From Variovorax sp. V93 (GTDB taxonomy: Bacteria; Pseudomonadota; Gammaproteobacteria; Burkholderiales; Burkholderiaceae_C): a stretch of DNA of 64,000 bases. The stretch is from NCBI RefSeq assembly GCF_041154485.1, contig NZ_AP028670.1:434001-498000 (forward strand), read 5' to 3'. Position 1 is the first letter of the stretch; every line of letters begins with the position of its first letter. This document shows positions 50,054-59,516 of this stretch, one piece after another. Below the pieces are notes generated by a model. That model was not told the origin of the DNA. It was given only the letters and a program-made list of their open reading frames with translations, and made no database searches. Position numbers and translations under genes: made by a program.

Positions 50054-51363
50054 GGCAACGGCGCGCCGGTTTCACCGGGCACGGCCACCGCGCGCAGGCG
50101 CTGGCCGTCCCGGATGCCGCTCGTCCTCGCCGGCAGCACGAGATCGCCTGCATGCAGGCCGTCGAGCACCTCGCTCAGGCCGCCGCCGCGCAACCCGAGG
50201 CGCACCGGCTGCCGCCGCGCATGGCGCCCGTCGACCTTGAAGACCCAGGGACCGACGCGGTCGGCGTCATGCAGCGCATCGGAAGGTACCAGCACGGCCT
50301 GCAGCCGCTGCGCCACCTGGATGTCCACCGACACGGTCATGTCCTGCCGCAGGTAGGAGGGCGGATCGGGTACGTCCAGCTTGACCTCCACCGAGCCGCG
50401 CTGCACGTCCACGCCGGGGTTGATGTAGGCCAGTTCGGCCGCCAGGCGCTGGGCGGGGTAGGCGTCCGCCGATGCGAGCGCCTTCTGTCCGAGCGCGAGC
50501 GACTGGAGGTTCTTCTCATCGATCTGCACCACCAGCTGCGTCTTGCCGGCCGGCGACAGCACCATCAGTGCCTTGCCGGGCTGCACCACGTCGCCAGGCT
50601 CCACGGCGCGGTCGATCAGCGTGCCGGCCGCCGGCGCAACGATGGTCGCGTAGACCAGGCGCGAACGCGCCGCGGCCGCGCCGGCCCGTGCCTGGTCGAG
50701 CGCGGTGACCGCCACCGCCTCGTCGCTTCCGCCCGCGCGTGCGCTGTCGAGCTGGCTCTGGCTTGCGCGCAGCTGCGATTCGGCCAGGTCGACCGCCTTG
50801 CGCACGTCGTCGAGCGCGGCCTGCCCGACGAAGCCCTGGTTGAACAGGTCGGTGTTGCGGCGCAGCTGTGCGCGCGCGTTGTCGAGGTTCACCTGGGCCT
50901 GCCGCACGGCTTGCGCGGCCACCGGCGCCTGGACCTCGCGCAGCAGGCGCAGCCGCGCCCGCGCCTGCGACACCGCCGCATCCGCCTGCGCCACGGCGGC
51001 GGCCAGTTCCGCGCTTTCGAGCTCCACGAGCACCTGGCCCGCCTCGACGCCCTGGCCCTCCGCCACGGGCACGCGCCGGACCGTGCCGGTGAGCTGGGTC
51101 CCGATGTTCACGCGGTGCGGCGCCTCCACATGCCCGCTGGCCACCACCGACTGGACGAAGTCGCGCTGCACGACCGCACTCACCTCCACGCGCGGCCCGA
51201 GCAGCCAGCGAGGCCCGAGCCATGCGCCCGCGGCCAGCAGGGCCGCCACGGCGAGTCCGCCCGCCACATGCGGCCTGACAGCGGCCCAAAGCCGCCTGGA
51301 ATGCTGCGGCAATCCCGGCCGCGGCAACTCAGGCTTCAGCGGAGCAGGAATGCGTGAGGACAT
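50050..51363 (-). CDS. MacA-like periplasmic adaptor (RND/ABC fusion protein)
   Basis: 437 residues from ATG 51363; earlier ATGs in frame lie upstream of the +1 predicted at about 51400. One membrane anchor (residues about 35-55), VNIGTQLTGTVRRVPVAEGQ lipoyl part, coiled coil (105-215), YATIVAPAAGTLIDRAVEPGD, and a C-terminal barrel/MPD region. First gene of the three-gene MacAB-like operon. No outer-membrane partner is adjacent. Confidence 0.92.
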
Positions 51364-51434
51364 GGCAGGCGGGCGGTTCAGCGCGCAGTTCGGATGGAAG
51401 GGCTGCCAGTCTCGCCCCATGGACCCAAACAACC

Positions 51435-51448
51435 TTGACACGCATCAA
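51435..51448 (-). promoter_or_regulatory. FNR/Dnr-type box between macA-like and USP 51579
   Basis: TTGACACGCATCAA. On the minus strand GAGACT (51413 to 51408) is at the right spacing, +1 about 51400. On the plus strand TATTGA (51468) is 2-3 bases closer than usual, so the USP promoter is less certain. Confidence 0.7.
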
Positions 51449-51578
51449 GGCGCGCACGTTCGCGCCATATTGACCTGGCGCAAGGCCGCCGCCGATGGCC
51501 AGGCGAAGAATCCGTCTGTCCGCAGCGCCGGGGCCGGCGACGGATGCCTGTTTCAAAAGCGGTCCCGAGGAGAACGCC

Positions 51579-52055
51579 ATGTCCCTGTACTCGCATGTCC
51601 TGGTTCCGCTGGACGGCAGCCCCACCGCCGAACGCGGGCTGCAGGAAGCCATCCGCCTGGCTGGCGAGCTCAAGGCCAGGCTGCGGCTGCTGCACGTGAT
51701 CGACGATTTCCCGATGCTCGCGCAGATGTCCACCATCTCCAGCTTCGAGGCCGGACTCCAGAAGATGCGGCAGTACGGGGAATCGGTGCTTGCCAAGGCC
51801 CAGGCCCAAGCAACTGCGGCCGGCCTGGTGGCGGAGACCGTGCTGCGCGAGATCACCGCAGGACGCATCGCCGACATCGTCGTCGAGGAGGCCGGCAAGG
51901 CAGCCTGCGACCTGATCGTGATCGGCACCCACGGCCGTCGCGGCATCGGACGCGCGCTGATGGGCAGCGACGCCGAGCAGATCCTGCGCAGCGCGCCGGT
52001 TCCCGTGCTGCTGGTGCGACAGGAAAAACCGCCTGAGGCGGCCGACCATGAATGA
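51579..52055 (+). CDS. Single-domain universal stress protein (ATP-binding type)
   Basis: 158 residues from ATG 51579 with CGAGGAGAACGCC. Usp domain with the complete ATP loop G-x2-G-x9-G-S: GTHGRRGIGRALMGSD. Starts MSLYSHVLVPLDGSPTAERG. This is the class close to Pseudomonas and Burkholderia UspA-like proteins expressed in stationary and anaerobic cells. Followed after 34 bases by the Ala-rich exported protein, probably one operon. Confidence 0.93.
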   Translation: MSLYSHVLVPLDGSPTAERGLQEAIRLAGELKARLRLLHVIDDFPMLAQMSTISSFEAGLQKMRQYGESVLAKAQAQATAAGLVAETVLREITAGRIADIVVEEAGKAACDLIVIGTHGRRGIGRALMGSDAEQILRSAPVPVLLVRQEKPPEAADHE

Positions 52056-52089
52056 ATTCAATGCATTCCCATCAACCAAGGAAACCACC

Positions 52090-52701
52090 ATGACATCCAG
52101 GAAACTCCGCTTCTTGCTGGTCCCGCTCGCCGTGGCGCTGAGCAGCATCGCCTTTGCCGCGGACAGCACCGCGCCGGGTCAGCTGAGCCCGCCCTCCGGC
52201 ACGACCCAGAAGGCCCGGGACGCCGCCGGCCGGGCCGCGCGAGAGGCCGAGAAGGCCGCGCGCGAAGCCGCCGACGCCGCAAAGGCCGCGGCCGAAAAGA
52301 GCGAGGTCGCCACCGGCAAGGTGTCGAAGGCGCTGGCCGAAGGCGTGCGCCGCGCCGCGCGCAAGGCCGCCGAGGCCGCCACCCGGCTGGAGGAAAAGGC
52401 CGGCACCTCGGCGAGCAAGGCGCTCGACGAAAGCAAGGAAGCCACGCGCGCGGTCCAGGAGGAAAGCAGGAAGGCCTCGGCCGCTACCGCGGAAGCGCTG
52501 CAAAGGGCGGAAGAGTCGCTCAAGCGTTCCGCCGAGGCCAGCAAGGAGGACGCCGAAAAGGCCGCCCAGGCCACGCGCGAGGCGCTCGACAAGGCCGTGG
52601 ACGCCACGCGCAGCGCCGCCAAGGCCGCCGCGGACGCGTCTGCGCGGACGGTCGAGGCCGTGAAGCATGCGGCGCGCCGCACGGAACCTGCAAAGAAATG
52701 A
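52090..52701 (+). CDS. Exported Ala/Lys/Glu-rich helical protein
   Basis: 203 residues from ATG 52090 (AAGGAAACCACC upstream). Signal peptide with LRFLLVPLAVALSSIAFA. The rest is a very long charged helix with repeated AAREAEKAAREAADAAKAAAE and TREALDKAVDATRSAAKAAAD patterns, like LEA or histone-H1-like/apolipoprotein-type proteins. I see no enzyme motif. It might protect membranes or the cell wall in the periplasm under stress. No function is claimed. Confidence 0.8.
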   Translation: MTSRKLRFLLVPLAVALSSIAFAADSTAPGQLSPPSGTTQKARDAAGRAAREAEKAAREAADAAKAAAEKSEVATGKVSKALAEGVRRAARKAAEAATRLEEKAGTSASKALDESKEATRAVQEESRKASAATAEALQRAEESLKRSAEASKEDAEKAAQATREALDKAVDATRSAAKAAADASARTVEAVKHAARRTEPAKK

Positions 52702-52739
52702 CGCCGCCCGGCGCCCGCTGATAAAGCCCCCGTCCCACG

Positions 52740-53576
52740 TCAATGGGCCATGAGGACGGGGATGCGGGTTCGCGCCAGGACATTGCGCGTGGCGCCCCCC
52801 AGGATGCGCTCTCGCGCCCGGGCGTGCCCATAGCCGCCCATCACGATCAGGTCGGCCGCCAGGGCCGACGCGCGCGCCAGCAGGGCCTCGCCGATTTCCC
52901 CGGCTGCCGCGCCGCAGTCGACATCGGCGCGAATGCCGTGCCGCAGCAGCCAGCCGTCCAGGTCGTCGGGGCAGGGCGCGCCGGCCGATGCGCTGGCGCC
53001 GTCCGCCAGCAGCGACACCACCGTGACCTGGCTGGCCTGGCGCAGCAGCGGCAGCGCGCCGTGCACCGAGAGTGCCGCCTCCCGGCCGCCGTCCCAGGCC
53101 ACCAGGACCCGGCCCAGCGCGCCATCGAAGCGCCCCGCGCGCGGCACGACGAGAACGGGCCGGCCCGCATGCAGCATGACCTCTTCGGGCAGTTGCCGCG
53201 CCCGGGCGTCCACCGCCGCCTGGCGGTCCGGCTGGCCGACCACGACCAGGTCGCTGCCGTGGCCGTGGTCGACGACGGCATCCACGGGGTCGCCATGCAC
53301 CAGCCGGATCTCGCACGGCGGCGAGCCCGCGTCGCGCAGCCGGCAGCGGAAGACATGCGCGACGGCCTCGGCCCGCCGGCGCTGGTACAGGGAAGCTGCG
53401 GCCATGAGGGCGGCGGTCTCAGGGGCCTGCGGGAGGGCCGCCGCCCCGGCCTGCACGCCCGTGGGAACGATGCCCAGCAGGTGGCTGCCATGCTGCCTTG
53501 CCAGCCGGGCCGCGAGCAGGGTGCGGGCTTCGCAGCGCTCGGTGTGGTCGAGATGGAGGGTGATCGTCGAGAGCAT
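52740..53576 (-). CDS. Tandem-domain universal stress protein
   Basis: 278 residues from ATG 53576 after AAGGAAGCCGTG. Two Usp halves; starts MLSTITLHLDHTERCEARTL, ends LIVMGGYGHARARERILGGATRNVLARTR and PVLMAH. Same lineage as those at 23152, 54096 and 61967. It overlaps the stop of the phasin-like gene (TGATG), so the two are co-translated. Confidence 0.92.
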   Translation of the reverse strand: MLSTITLHLDHTERCEARTLLAARLARQHGSHLLGIVPTGVQAGAAALPQAPETAALMAAASLYQRRRAEAVAHVFRCRLRDAGSPPCEIRLVHGDPVDAVVDHGHGSDLVVVGQPDRQAAVDARARQLPEEVMLHAGRPVLVVPRAGRFDGALGRVLVAWDGGREAALSVHGALPLLRQASQVTVVSLLADGASASAGAPCPDDLDGWLLRHGIRADVDCGAAAGEIGEALLARASALAADLIVMGGYGHARARERILGGATRNVLARTRIPVLMAH

Positions 53577-54004
53577 CACGGCTTCCTTCGGGATGGCGAT
53601 GCCGGCGCCAGCGCCGTGTGCAAGGTGCGCAGGGCCTCGGCCACCACGGCCTGCCGGGGCACGGCGTCGAGGGTGGAACGCGACGGTGCGGCCTGCTGCC
53701 GACGCTGCTCGGGCGCGCGGGTGGTGCCGCCGCTGCCCGGCGGGCAAAACGCCAAGACCGCCGAGGCCTGGGCCGACGCGGTGCGCCGGAGGGCGTTCAC
53801 CGACGCCACGGCCAGGGCCTGCCAGTCTGCGGCCTGCGCAACCGCGTCCGCCTCGGCGCGGGTCTCGGCCGCACCGTCGCGCAGCGCATGCGATCCGAGT
53901 TCGAGGCATTGCGCCGCGCTGGTCTCCAGCATGTCGAGCGTGTGCAGCCACACGCCCCATTGCGCCTTGCAAAGCGCCAGGGGAAAAGTGAATTCGGTGC
54001 TCAT
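53576..54004 (-). CDS. Phasin-like PHA-granule protein
   Basis: 142 residues from ATG 54004 after CCGGAGGACAC. N-terminal half (FPLALCKAQWGVWLHTLDML, QCLELGSHALRDGAAE) resembles phasin helices; the last about 50 residues are basic and low-complexity. Phasins coat polyhydroxyalkanoate granules. The window also has PHA synthase (60258), which supports the reading. In an operon with a USP under an FNR box. Confidence 0.75.
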   Translation of the reverse strand: MSTEFTFPLALCKAQWGVWLHTLDMLETSAAQCLELGSHALRDGAAETRAEADAVAQAADWQALAVASVNALRRTASAQASAVLAFCPPGSGGTTRAPEQRRQQAAPSRSTLDAVPRQAVVAEALRTLHTALAPASPSRRKP

Positions 54005-54068
54005 GGCGATGTGTCCTCCGGATCGGCGACCCGCATGCACGGATGCTGGCGGCAGGCAGGCGCGCATG

Positions 54069-54082
54069 CCTTGCGCGGGATC
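54069..54082 (-). promoter_or_regulatory. FNR/Dnr-type box for the phasin-like/USP operon
   Basis: TTGCGCGGGATCAA. CAGCAT on the minus strand starts at 54048, 27.5 bases from the centre; predicted +1 about 54034. Confidence 0.65.
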
Positions 54083-54095
54083 AACTCCGCGCCGC

Positions 54096-54920
54096 TCAGT
54101 GCGACATCAGCACGGGCAGCGTCATCGATTCCAGGATCGACTGGGTGGCGCCGCCCAGCACCCATTCGCGCGCCCGGCTGTGGCCGTAGCAGCCCATGAC
54201 CAGCAGGTCCGCGCTCAGGTCGGCGCAGAAGGAAAGCAGCTTGCTGCCGGCATCCGCGTCGTCGTCGCCGCCGGGATGCAGCTCGAGATTCCGCACGCCC
54301 TGCACCCGCAGGTAGTCCTGCAGGCTCTGCAGGGAGGCCTGCGCGTCCTCGCCATAGGCCACGGCATGCACGCGGGTCGCCGTGCGCAGCCACGGCAGCG
54401 CGGCCGTCACCGCGCGCGCGGCCTCGCGCGTTTCCTTCCACGCCACCAGCACGGTGCGCCCGACGGGGCCGATCGGCCCCGCGTAGGGCAGCACCAGCGC
54501 CGGCCGGCCGCTCTGCACCAGCAGGCTGGGCAGGAAGTCGCCCGGGAGCTCGCCGTGCGCCGGGTCGTTCCCATTGCGCTGGCCCAGCACCAGCAGGTCG
54601 GCATAGAGCGCGCGCCGGGCGAATCCCAGGGGCCCGTCGCTCTCCGGCTCGGCCCAGTGCAGGTGCTGCGAGCCCGCGCGGTTCGCCATGAAGGTGGCGT
54701 ACATCCTGTCGCGCGCCGCCTTGTCGATCTCCTGCATGATCGCGACCGCCTCCGCCGCGGCCTCGACGGCGAACGGGTAGCGCACGAGTGCGGACAGCGT
54801 GCACGGCTGGCCGGTGACTTCGGCATCGAAGGTCTCGGCCAGCTCGCGGGCCAGCGCGATGCGCGCCGCCGTGCGCTCCGAACCGTCGAGGTGAAGCAGG
54901 ATCGATTTCGGGGTCTGCAT
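54096..54920 (-). CDS. Tandem-domain universal stress protein
   Basis: 274 residues from ATG 54920, with AGGAGCCCTC upstream. First half MQTPKSILLHLDGSERTAAR; second ends LLVMGCYGHSRAREWVLGG and PVLMSH. More like the protein at 62979 than the others: both have GxYxHSRARE with Cys in GCYGHS. Separate promoter (box 54984) and divergent from mgtA. Confidence 0.92.
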   Translation of the reverse strand: MQTPKSILLHLDGSERTAARIALARELAETFDAEVTGQPCTLSALVRYPFAVEAAAEAVAIMQEIDKAARDRMYATFMANRAGSQHLHWAEPESDGPLGFARRALYADLLVLGQRNGNDPAHGELPGDFLPSLLVQSGRPALVLPYAGPIGPVGRTVLVAWKETREAARAVTAALPWLRTATRVHAVAYGEDAQASLQSLQDYLRVQGVRNLELHPGGDDDADAGSKLLSFCADLSADLLVMGCYGHSRAREWVLGGATQSILESMTLPVLMSH

Positions 54921-54983
54921 GAGGGCTCCTGGTGCTCGGGCAATGCGATGGGCCGACCTTAGGCCGCCGCTCCCCGGCTGGCC

Positions 54984-54997
54984 TTGCGCTGGATCAA
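54984..54997 (-). promoter_or_regulatory. FNR/Dnr-type box for USP 54096
   Basis: TTGCGCTGGATCAA (minus TTGATCCAGCGCAA). TAAGGT on the minus strand from 54961, 29.5 bases from the centre; predicted +1 about 54949. Confidence 0.8.
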
Positions 54998-55031
54998 CCG
55001 CCTGCGGACTTCCGCGCCGCCGCGCCGATGC

Positions 55032-55045
55032 TTGATCGGGCGCAA
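55032..55045 (+). promoter_or_regulatory. FNR/Dnr-type box for the mgtA-like gene
   Basis: TTGATCGGGCGCAA. TAGCCT at 55068-55073 begins 29.5 bases from the centre; predicted +1 about 55080, at the ATG (55079). Confidence 0.75.
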
Positions 55046-55078
55046 GTCCGGGACGCGCCGGCAGGCCTAGCCTGGGGC

Positions 55079-57679
55079 ATGCGCCCCTCAGTTCCACACC
55101 CTTCGCACGCCAACGCCGAAGCCTGCGTCCCCGAGCCATGGTGGCTTGGTGCGCACACGGGCGCCGCCTGGGGACTGTCGCAGCTGCAGGCCGACGAGGC
55201 GCGTGCACGCTGGGGGCCCAACAGCTTCGAGCCGCAGGCGAAGCGCTCGCTGGCACTGCAGTTCCTCGCGCGGCTGCGCAATCCGCTCGTCCTCGTGCTG
55301 CTCGCCGCCAGCACGATCTCGGCGGCCACGGGCGACATCGCCAACGCCGGGATCATCGTGCTGATGGTGCTGCTGAGCGTGACGCTCGACTTCGTGCAGG
55401 AGCACCGCGCCAGCAACGCCGCCGAGAAGCTGCGCGCCTCGGTGGCGCTGCGCGCCCGCGTGCTGCGCGACGGCGCCACGCGGGAGATTCCGGTGACCGA
55501 GGTGATGCCGGGCGATCTGATGCTGCTGTCGGCGGGCGATCGCGTGCCGGCGGACGGCCTGGTGCTGGAGGCGCGTGACTTCTTCGTCAACCAGAGCCTG
55601 CTGACCGGGGAGTCCTACCCCGTGGAGAAGCGCCCGGACGCGCCAAGCGGCGATGCCCCCGAGCTGCAGGACGCCCTCCACGCGGTGTTCATGGGCAGCA
55701 CGGTGATCAGCGGCAGCGCGCGCGTCGGCGTCATGGCCATCGGCCCACGCACCGCGCTCGGCGAGGTGGCGAGCAGCATCCAGGTCGAACCGCCGCCCAC
55801 CGCGTTCGAGATCGGCATGCACCGCTTCGGCCTGATGATCATGCGGTTGACCCTGCTGCTGGTGCTGTTCGTGCTGCTGGTCAACGTGGTCCTGCATCGG
55901 CCGCTGCTCGACTCCTTTCTGTTCGCGGTGGCGCTCGCCGTCGGGCTCACGCCCGAGCTGCTGCCGATGGTGGTGTCGGTCACGCTTTCGCGCGGCGCCA
56001 TGCGCCTTGCCGGGCGCCGCGTGATCGTCAAGCGCCTGGCCTCGATCCAGAACCTCGGCGCGATGGACGTGCTGTGCACCGACAAGACCGGCACCCTGAC
56101 CGAGGCGCGCATCAGCCTGGCCTGTTGCGCCGACGCGGACGGCCGCGACAGTGCACGGGTGCTGATGCTGGCCCACCTCAACAGCACCTTCGAGAGCGGC
56201 CTGAAGAGCCCGCTCGATGAGGCACTGCTGGCGCACCCGATGGACACCGCGGCCTGGAAGAAGATCGACGAGGTGCCCTTCGACTTCGAGCGCCGGCGCG
56301 TCTCGGTGCTGCTCGACCGCGGCGATGCGCGCTGGCTGGTGGTGAAGGGCGCGCCGGACGACGTGCTGGCCCTGTGCAACCGCTTCGAACGCGACGAGGG
56401 CCGCTCGCCGGCACCGCTGGACGCGGACGCCCTGGTGCAGCTGCGCGAGCGCTGCCATGCGCTCGAACGGCAGGGCCTGCGCGTGCTGGGCGTGGCCTGG
56501 CGCGATGTGCCCGCAGACCATCCGCATGCCGACGTGCGCGACGAGAGCGCGCTGGTGTTCGCCGGCTTCGCCGCCTTCATCGATCCGCCCAAGGCCGGTG
56601 CGGGCGAAGCCATGGCCGCGCTGGCGAGGAGCGGCGTCCACGTGAAGATCGTGAGCGGCGACAGCGAGCTGGTGACGCAGCACCTGTGCACGCTGCTGCG
56701 CATCCCGGTGGCGGGCGTGCTCACGGGGCAGGAGATCTCGGCCATGGACGATATCGCGCTGCGCGCCCGCGTGGGCCGCACCACCCTGTTCTGCCGCGTC
56801 AACCCGGCGCAGAAGAACCGGATCATCCTGGCGCTCAGGACGCGCGGCCACGTGGTCGGCTACCTCGGCGACGGCATCAACGATGCCCCCGCGCTGCGCT
56901 CGGCCGATGTGGGGCTGACCGTGGACAGCGCGGTCGACGTGGCGCGGGAGGTGGCGGACATCGTCATGCTCGACCACGACCTCGGCGTGCTGCACGAGGG
57001 CGTGCTCGAAGGGCGGCGCACCTTCGGCAACGTCATGAAGTACATCATGATGGGCACGAGCTCCAACTTCGGGAACATGCTGAGCATGGCGGGCGCCTCG
57101 CTGCTGCTGCCCTTCCTGCCGATGCTGCCGGCGCAGATCCTGCTCAACAACGTGCTCTACGACCTGTCGCAGGCGGCCATCCCGCTCGACCGCGTGGATG
57201 CCGCCGACCTGCACCGGCCCCGCACGCTCGACATGAAGTTCATCCAGCGCTACATGTGGCTGTTCGGCGCGATCAGCTCGGCCTTCGACGCACTGACCTT
57301 CTGGCTGCTGATCCAGGTACTGCACGCCGATGCCCCGCTGTTTCGCACCGCCTGGTTCGTCGAGTCGCTCGCCACCCAGGTGCTGGTGATCTTCGTGATC
57401 CGCACCCGCGGCCGGCCCTGGGCCAGCCGCCCCGGCGCGGCGCTCTCCGTGGCATCGCTCCTCGTCGTGGCCGCCGCGCTGCTGCTGCCTTTTTTGCCGC
57501 TGGCCAGGTTCTTCCATTTCGAGCCGCCGCCCGCGATCTTCTTCGCCTGGCTGGCCGGCATGCTGGCGGCTTACCTGGCGCTGGCGGAGATGGCCAAGCG
57601 ATTCTTCTACGCCCGCCTGGCGGGCGCCGCGCCTTCGCGGGTGCGCCGGCCGGCGCCGCACCGCCGGGCCCGGGCCTGA
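55079..57679 (+). CDS. mgtA: Mg2+-importing P-type ATPase (MgtA-like)
   Basis: 866 residues. P3B-type: LLTGES loop (NQSLLTGESYPVEK), transmembrane LAVGLTPELLPMVVSVTLSRGAMRLA (the magnesium ATPase form), phosphorylation D335 in TDKTGTLT, and hinge GDGINDAPALRSADVGL. Takes Mg2+ inward. Start ATG 55079, no clear ribosome site; it lies at the predicted +1 of the FNR promoter. An internal start is possible but none has a good ribosome site. Not preceded by a long Mg2+-sensing leader, unlike Salmonella mgtA. Confidence 0.94.
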   Translation: MRPSVPHPSHANAEACVPEPWWLGAHTGAAWGLSQLQADEARARWGPNSFEPQAKRSLALQFLARLRNPLVLVLLAASTISAATGDIANAGIIVLMVLLSVTLDFVQEHRASNAAEKLRASVALRARVLRDGATREIPVTEVMPGDLMLLSAGDRVPADGLVLEARDFFVNQSLLTGESYPVEKRPDAPSGDAPELQDALHAVFMGSTVISGSARVGVMAIGPRTALGEVASSIQVEPPPTAFEIGMHRFGLMIMRLTLLLVLFVLLVNVVLHRPLLDSFLFAVALAVGLTPELLPMVVSVTLSRGAMRLAGRRVIVKRLASIQNLGAMDVLCTDKTGTLTEARISLACCADADGRDSARVLMLAHLNSTFESGLKSPLDEALLAHPMDTAAWKKIDEVPFDFERRRVSVLLDRGDARWLVVKGAPDDVLALCNRFERDEGRSPAPLDADALVQLRERCHALERQGLRVLGVAWRDVPADHPHADVRDESALVFAGFAAFIDPPKAGAGEAMAALARSGVHVKIVSGDSELVTQHLCTLLRIPVAGVLTGQEISAMDDIALRARVGRTTLFCRVNPAQKNRIILALRTRGHVVGYLGDGINDAPALRSADVGLTVDSAVDVAREVADIVMLDHDLGVLHEGVLEGRRTFGNVMKYIMMGTSSNFGNMLSMAGASLLLPFLPMLPAQILLNNVLYDLSQAAIPLDRVDAADLHRPRTLDMKFIQRYMWLFGAISSAFDALTFWLLIQVLHADAPLFRTAWFVESLATQVLVIFVIRTRGRPWASRPGAALSVASLLVVAAALLLPFLPLARFFHFEPPPAIFFAWLAGMLAAYLALAEMAKRFFYARLAGAAPSRVRRPAPHRRARA

Positions 57680-57720
57680 CCCGCCCCGATGCGGCGCCCC
57701 TGCGGCCGCTGCAATGTCCC

Positions 57721-57734
57721 TTGATCTGAATCAA
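57721..57734 (+). promoter_or_regulatory. FNR/Dnr-type box for USP 57791
   Basis: TTGATCTGAATCAA, two perfect half-sites. TAAGCT at 57757-57762 begins 29.5 bases from the centre; predicted +1 about 57769, 22 bases before the ATG. Confidence 0.88.
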
Positions 57735-57790
57735 CGCACGCCGCGTGCCGCGAGCCTAAGCTCGCGGCACACACTCCATCGGAGACTCTC

Positions 57791-58234
57791 ATGTTCAAAC
57801 GCATCCTCGTTCCCACCGACGGTTCCGCGCTCTCGAAGAAAGCAGTCGCGAGTGCGATCTCCCTGGCGGCCCAGAACGACGCCGATCTCGTGGCGCTCCA
57901 TGTGGTTCCACGCTACCAAAGGAGCTACTTCGACGGTTCCATGACCGTCTCCGCCGAGGACGTCAGCCGCGTCGAGAAGCAATGGAACGACAAGGCCGTG
58001 GCCATGCTCGATGCCGTGAGCGCGCGCGCCAGGCAGGACGGCGTGCGCATCAAGACGGCGACGGTCAGCTCCGACCTGGTGGCCGAATCGATCATCGCCG
58101 CAGCCAAGAAGCACAAGAGCGACCTGATCGTGATGGCATCGCACGGCCGAAAGGGCATCAAGCGATTGCTGCTGGGCAGCGAGACGCAGCACGTGCTGGC
58201 GCACTCGGCGCTTCCCGTGCTGGTCCTGCGATAG
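57791..58234 (+). CDS. Single-domain universal stress protein
   Basis: 147 residues. MFKRILVPTDGSALSKKAV start, VVPRYQRSYFDG, and ATP-loop MASHGRKGIKRLLLGSETQ (first Gly is Ala). It has its own strong FNR promoter. Followed after 61 bases by the PRPP synthetase paralogue, possibly co-transcribed. Confidence 0.94.
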   Translation: MFKRILVPTDGSALSKKAVASAISLAAQNDADLVALHVVPRYQRSYFDGSMTVSAEDVSRVEKQWNDKAVAMLDAVSARARQDGVRIKTATVSSDLVAESIIAAAKKHKSDLIVMASHGRKGIKRLLLGSETQHVLAHSALPVLVLR

Positions 58235-58295
58235 TCCGCCACCGTCGGCCTGCCCTGCGCCAAGTTCACAGCGCGGCGGGAACCCAGGCATTCGA

Positions 58296-59192
58296 ATGAC
58301 CATGCCCGTCGTCGCGGTCGCGATGCCCGGAAACGGCCAGCTCGCCGACGCGCTGGCCGCGTGCCTCGGCCTGGAACGCGGCGCGGCCACGGTGCGGCGC
58401 TTTCCCGATGGAGAGTCCTACGTGCGCATCGAATCGCCGGTCGACGGACGCGGGACGCTCATCGTCTGCACGCTCGACCGGCCCGACGACAAGCTCGTGC
58501 CGCTGTTCCTGCTGGCGGCGGCGCTGCGGGACGCCGGCGCAACCTCGGTGGGCCTGGTCGCGCCGTACCTGGCCTACATGCGGCAGGACCGGCGCTTCCA
58601 GCCCGGCGAGACGGTCAGCGCCCGGCATGTGGGCGCATGGCTCTCGCAATGTGCCGACTGGCTCGTGACCGTCGATCCCCACCTGCACCGCATCACCGAC
58701 CTGTCCCAGGTCTGCAGCGTTCCGTCGGGCGTCGTGCATGCCTCGCCGAGCGTGGCGCAGTGGATTCGGGCCCATGTGCGCGAGCCCCTGCTGATCGGTC
58801 CCGACGAGGAAAGCGCCCAATGGGTCGGCGCCGTGGCGCAACATGCCGCGGCCCCGTTCATCGTGCTGAGCAAGACGCGCCGCGGCGATCGCGACGTCGA
58901 GGTCTCGCTGCCCGATGTCGGGCGCTGGCGTTCGCACACGCCGGTGCTGGTGGACGACATCGTCTCGACCGCCCGCACCATGATCGAGACGGTCGGCCAC
59001 CTGCGCCGGGCCGGTCTCGCCGCCCCGGTGTGCGTGGCTGTCCACGCCGTGTTCGCGCAGACCGCGTTCGAGGATCTGCGCTCCGCCGGCGCGGGCGACA
59101 TCGTCAGCTGCGACACCATCCGCCATCCATCCAACCGGATCCGGCTCGCCCCCGCCATTGCGGCGAGCGTCCGCGCGCTGCTGCCCGCCTGA
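58296..59192 (+). CDS. Ribose-phosphate pyrophosphokinase paralogue
   Basis: 298 residues (ATG 58302 also possible). PRPP synthetase family: RRFPDGESYVRI, YLAYMRQDRRFQPGETVSARH (ATP/Mg contact), VTVDPHLHR, LVDDIVSTARTM (PRPP loop with DD). A house-keeping prs is usually about 315 residues; this shorter one looks like the stress-associated second copy. It may provide PRPP for the phosphoribosyltransferase at 33641 or for nucleotide salvage. Converges with nothing; the next gene is behind its own FNR box. Confidence 0.9.
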   Translation: MTMPVVAVAMPGNGQLADALAACLGLERGAATVRRFPDGESYVRIESPVDGRGTLIVCTLDRPDDKLVPLFLLAAALRDAGATSVGLVAPYLAYMRQDRRFQPGETVSARHVGAWLSQCADWLVTVDPHLHRITDLSQVCSVPSGVVHASPSVAQWIRAHVREPLLIGPDEESAQWVGAVAQHAAAPFIVLSKTRRGDRDVEVSLPDVGRWRSHTPVLVDDIVSTARTMIETVGHLRRAGLAAPVCVAVHAVFAQTAFEDLRSAGAGDIVSCDTIRHPSNRIRLAPAIAASVRALLPA

Positions 59193-59226
59193 GGGAGCGG
59201 ACACATCCGGAGCAGCCCCCGCCTCC

Positions 59227-59240
59227 TTGATCTGCCTCAA
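59227..59240 (+). promoter_or_regulatory. FNR/Dnr-type box for the DUF2892 gene 59295
   Basis: TTGATCTGCCTCAA. CAAGAT at 59263-59268 begins 29.5 bases from the centre; predicted +1 about 59275. Confidence 0.72.
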
Positions 59241-59294
59241 TGCCCGACGGGCCGGCGCCGCACAAGATGCGCTCCTGCCCGCAAGGAGAAACGC

Positions 59295-59498
59295 ATGTCC
59301 TTCCTGTCCAAAAACATCGGCCCCCTCGAACGCACGGCGCGCGTGAGCGGCGGCACGCTGCTCATCGTGCTCGCCGCCACCGAAATCATCGGCCGCTGGG
59401 GCTACATCGGCGTGGTGCCGCTGCTGACCGGGGTGATCGGCACCTGCCCGCTCTACTCGCTCTTCGGCTTCAGCACCTGCGCCCACGCCAGGCGCTGA
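59295..59498 (+). CDS. DUF2892 small membrane protein
   Basis: 67 residues, GCAAGGAGAAACGC ribosome site. Paralogue of the one at 17795: PLERTARVSGGTLLIVLAAT, LLTGVIGTCPLYSLFGFSTC. Two membrane helices. Heads a run of tiny genes (59517, 59640). Function unknown. Confidence 0.9.
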   Translation: MSFLSKNIGPLERTARVSGGTLLIVLAATEIIGRWGYIGVVPLLTGVIGTCPLYSLFGFSTCAHARR

Positions 59499-59516
59499 TC
59501 GCCCGGCAGACCCGCC

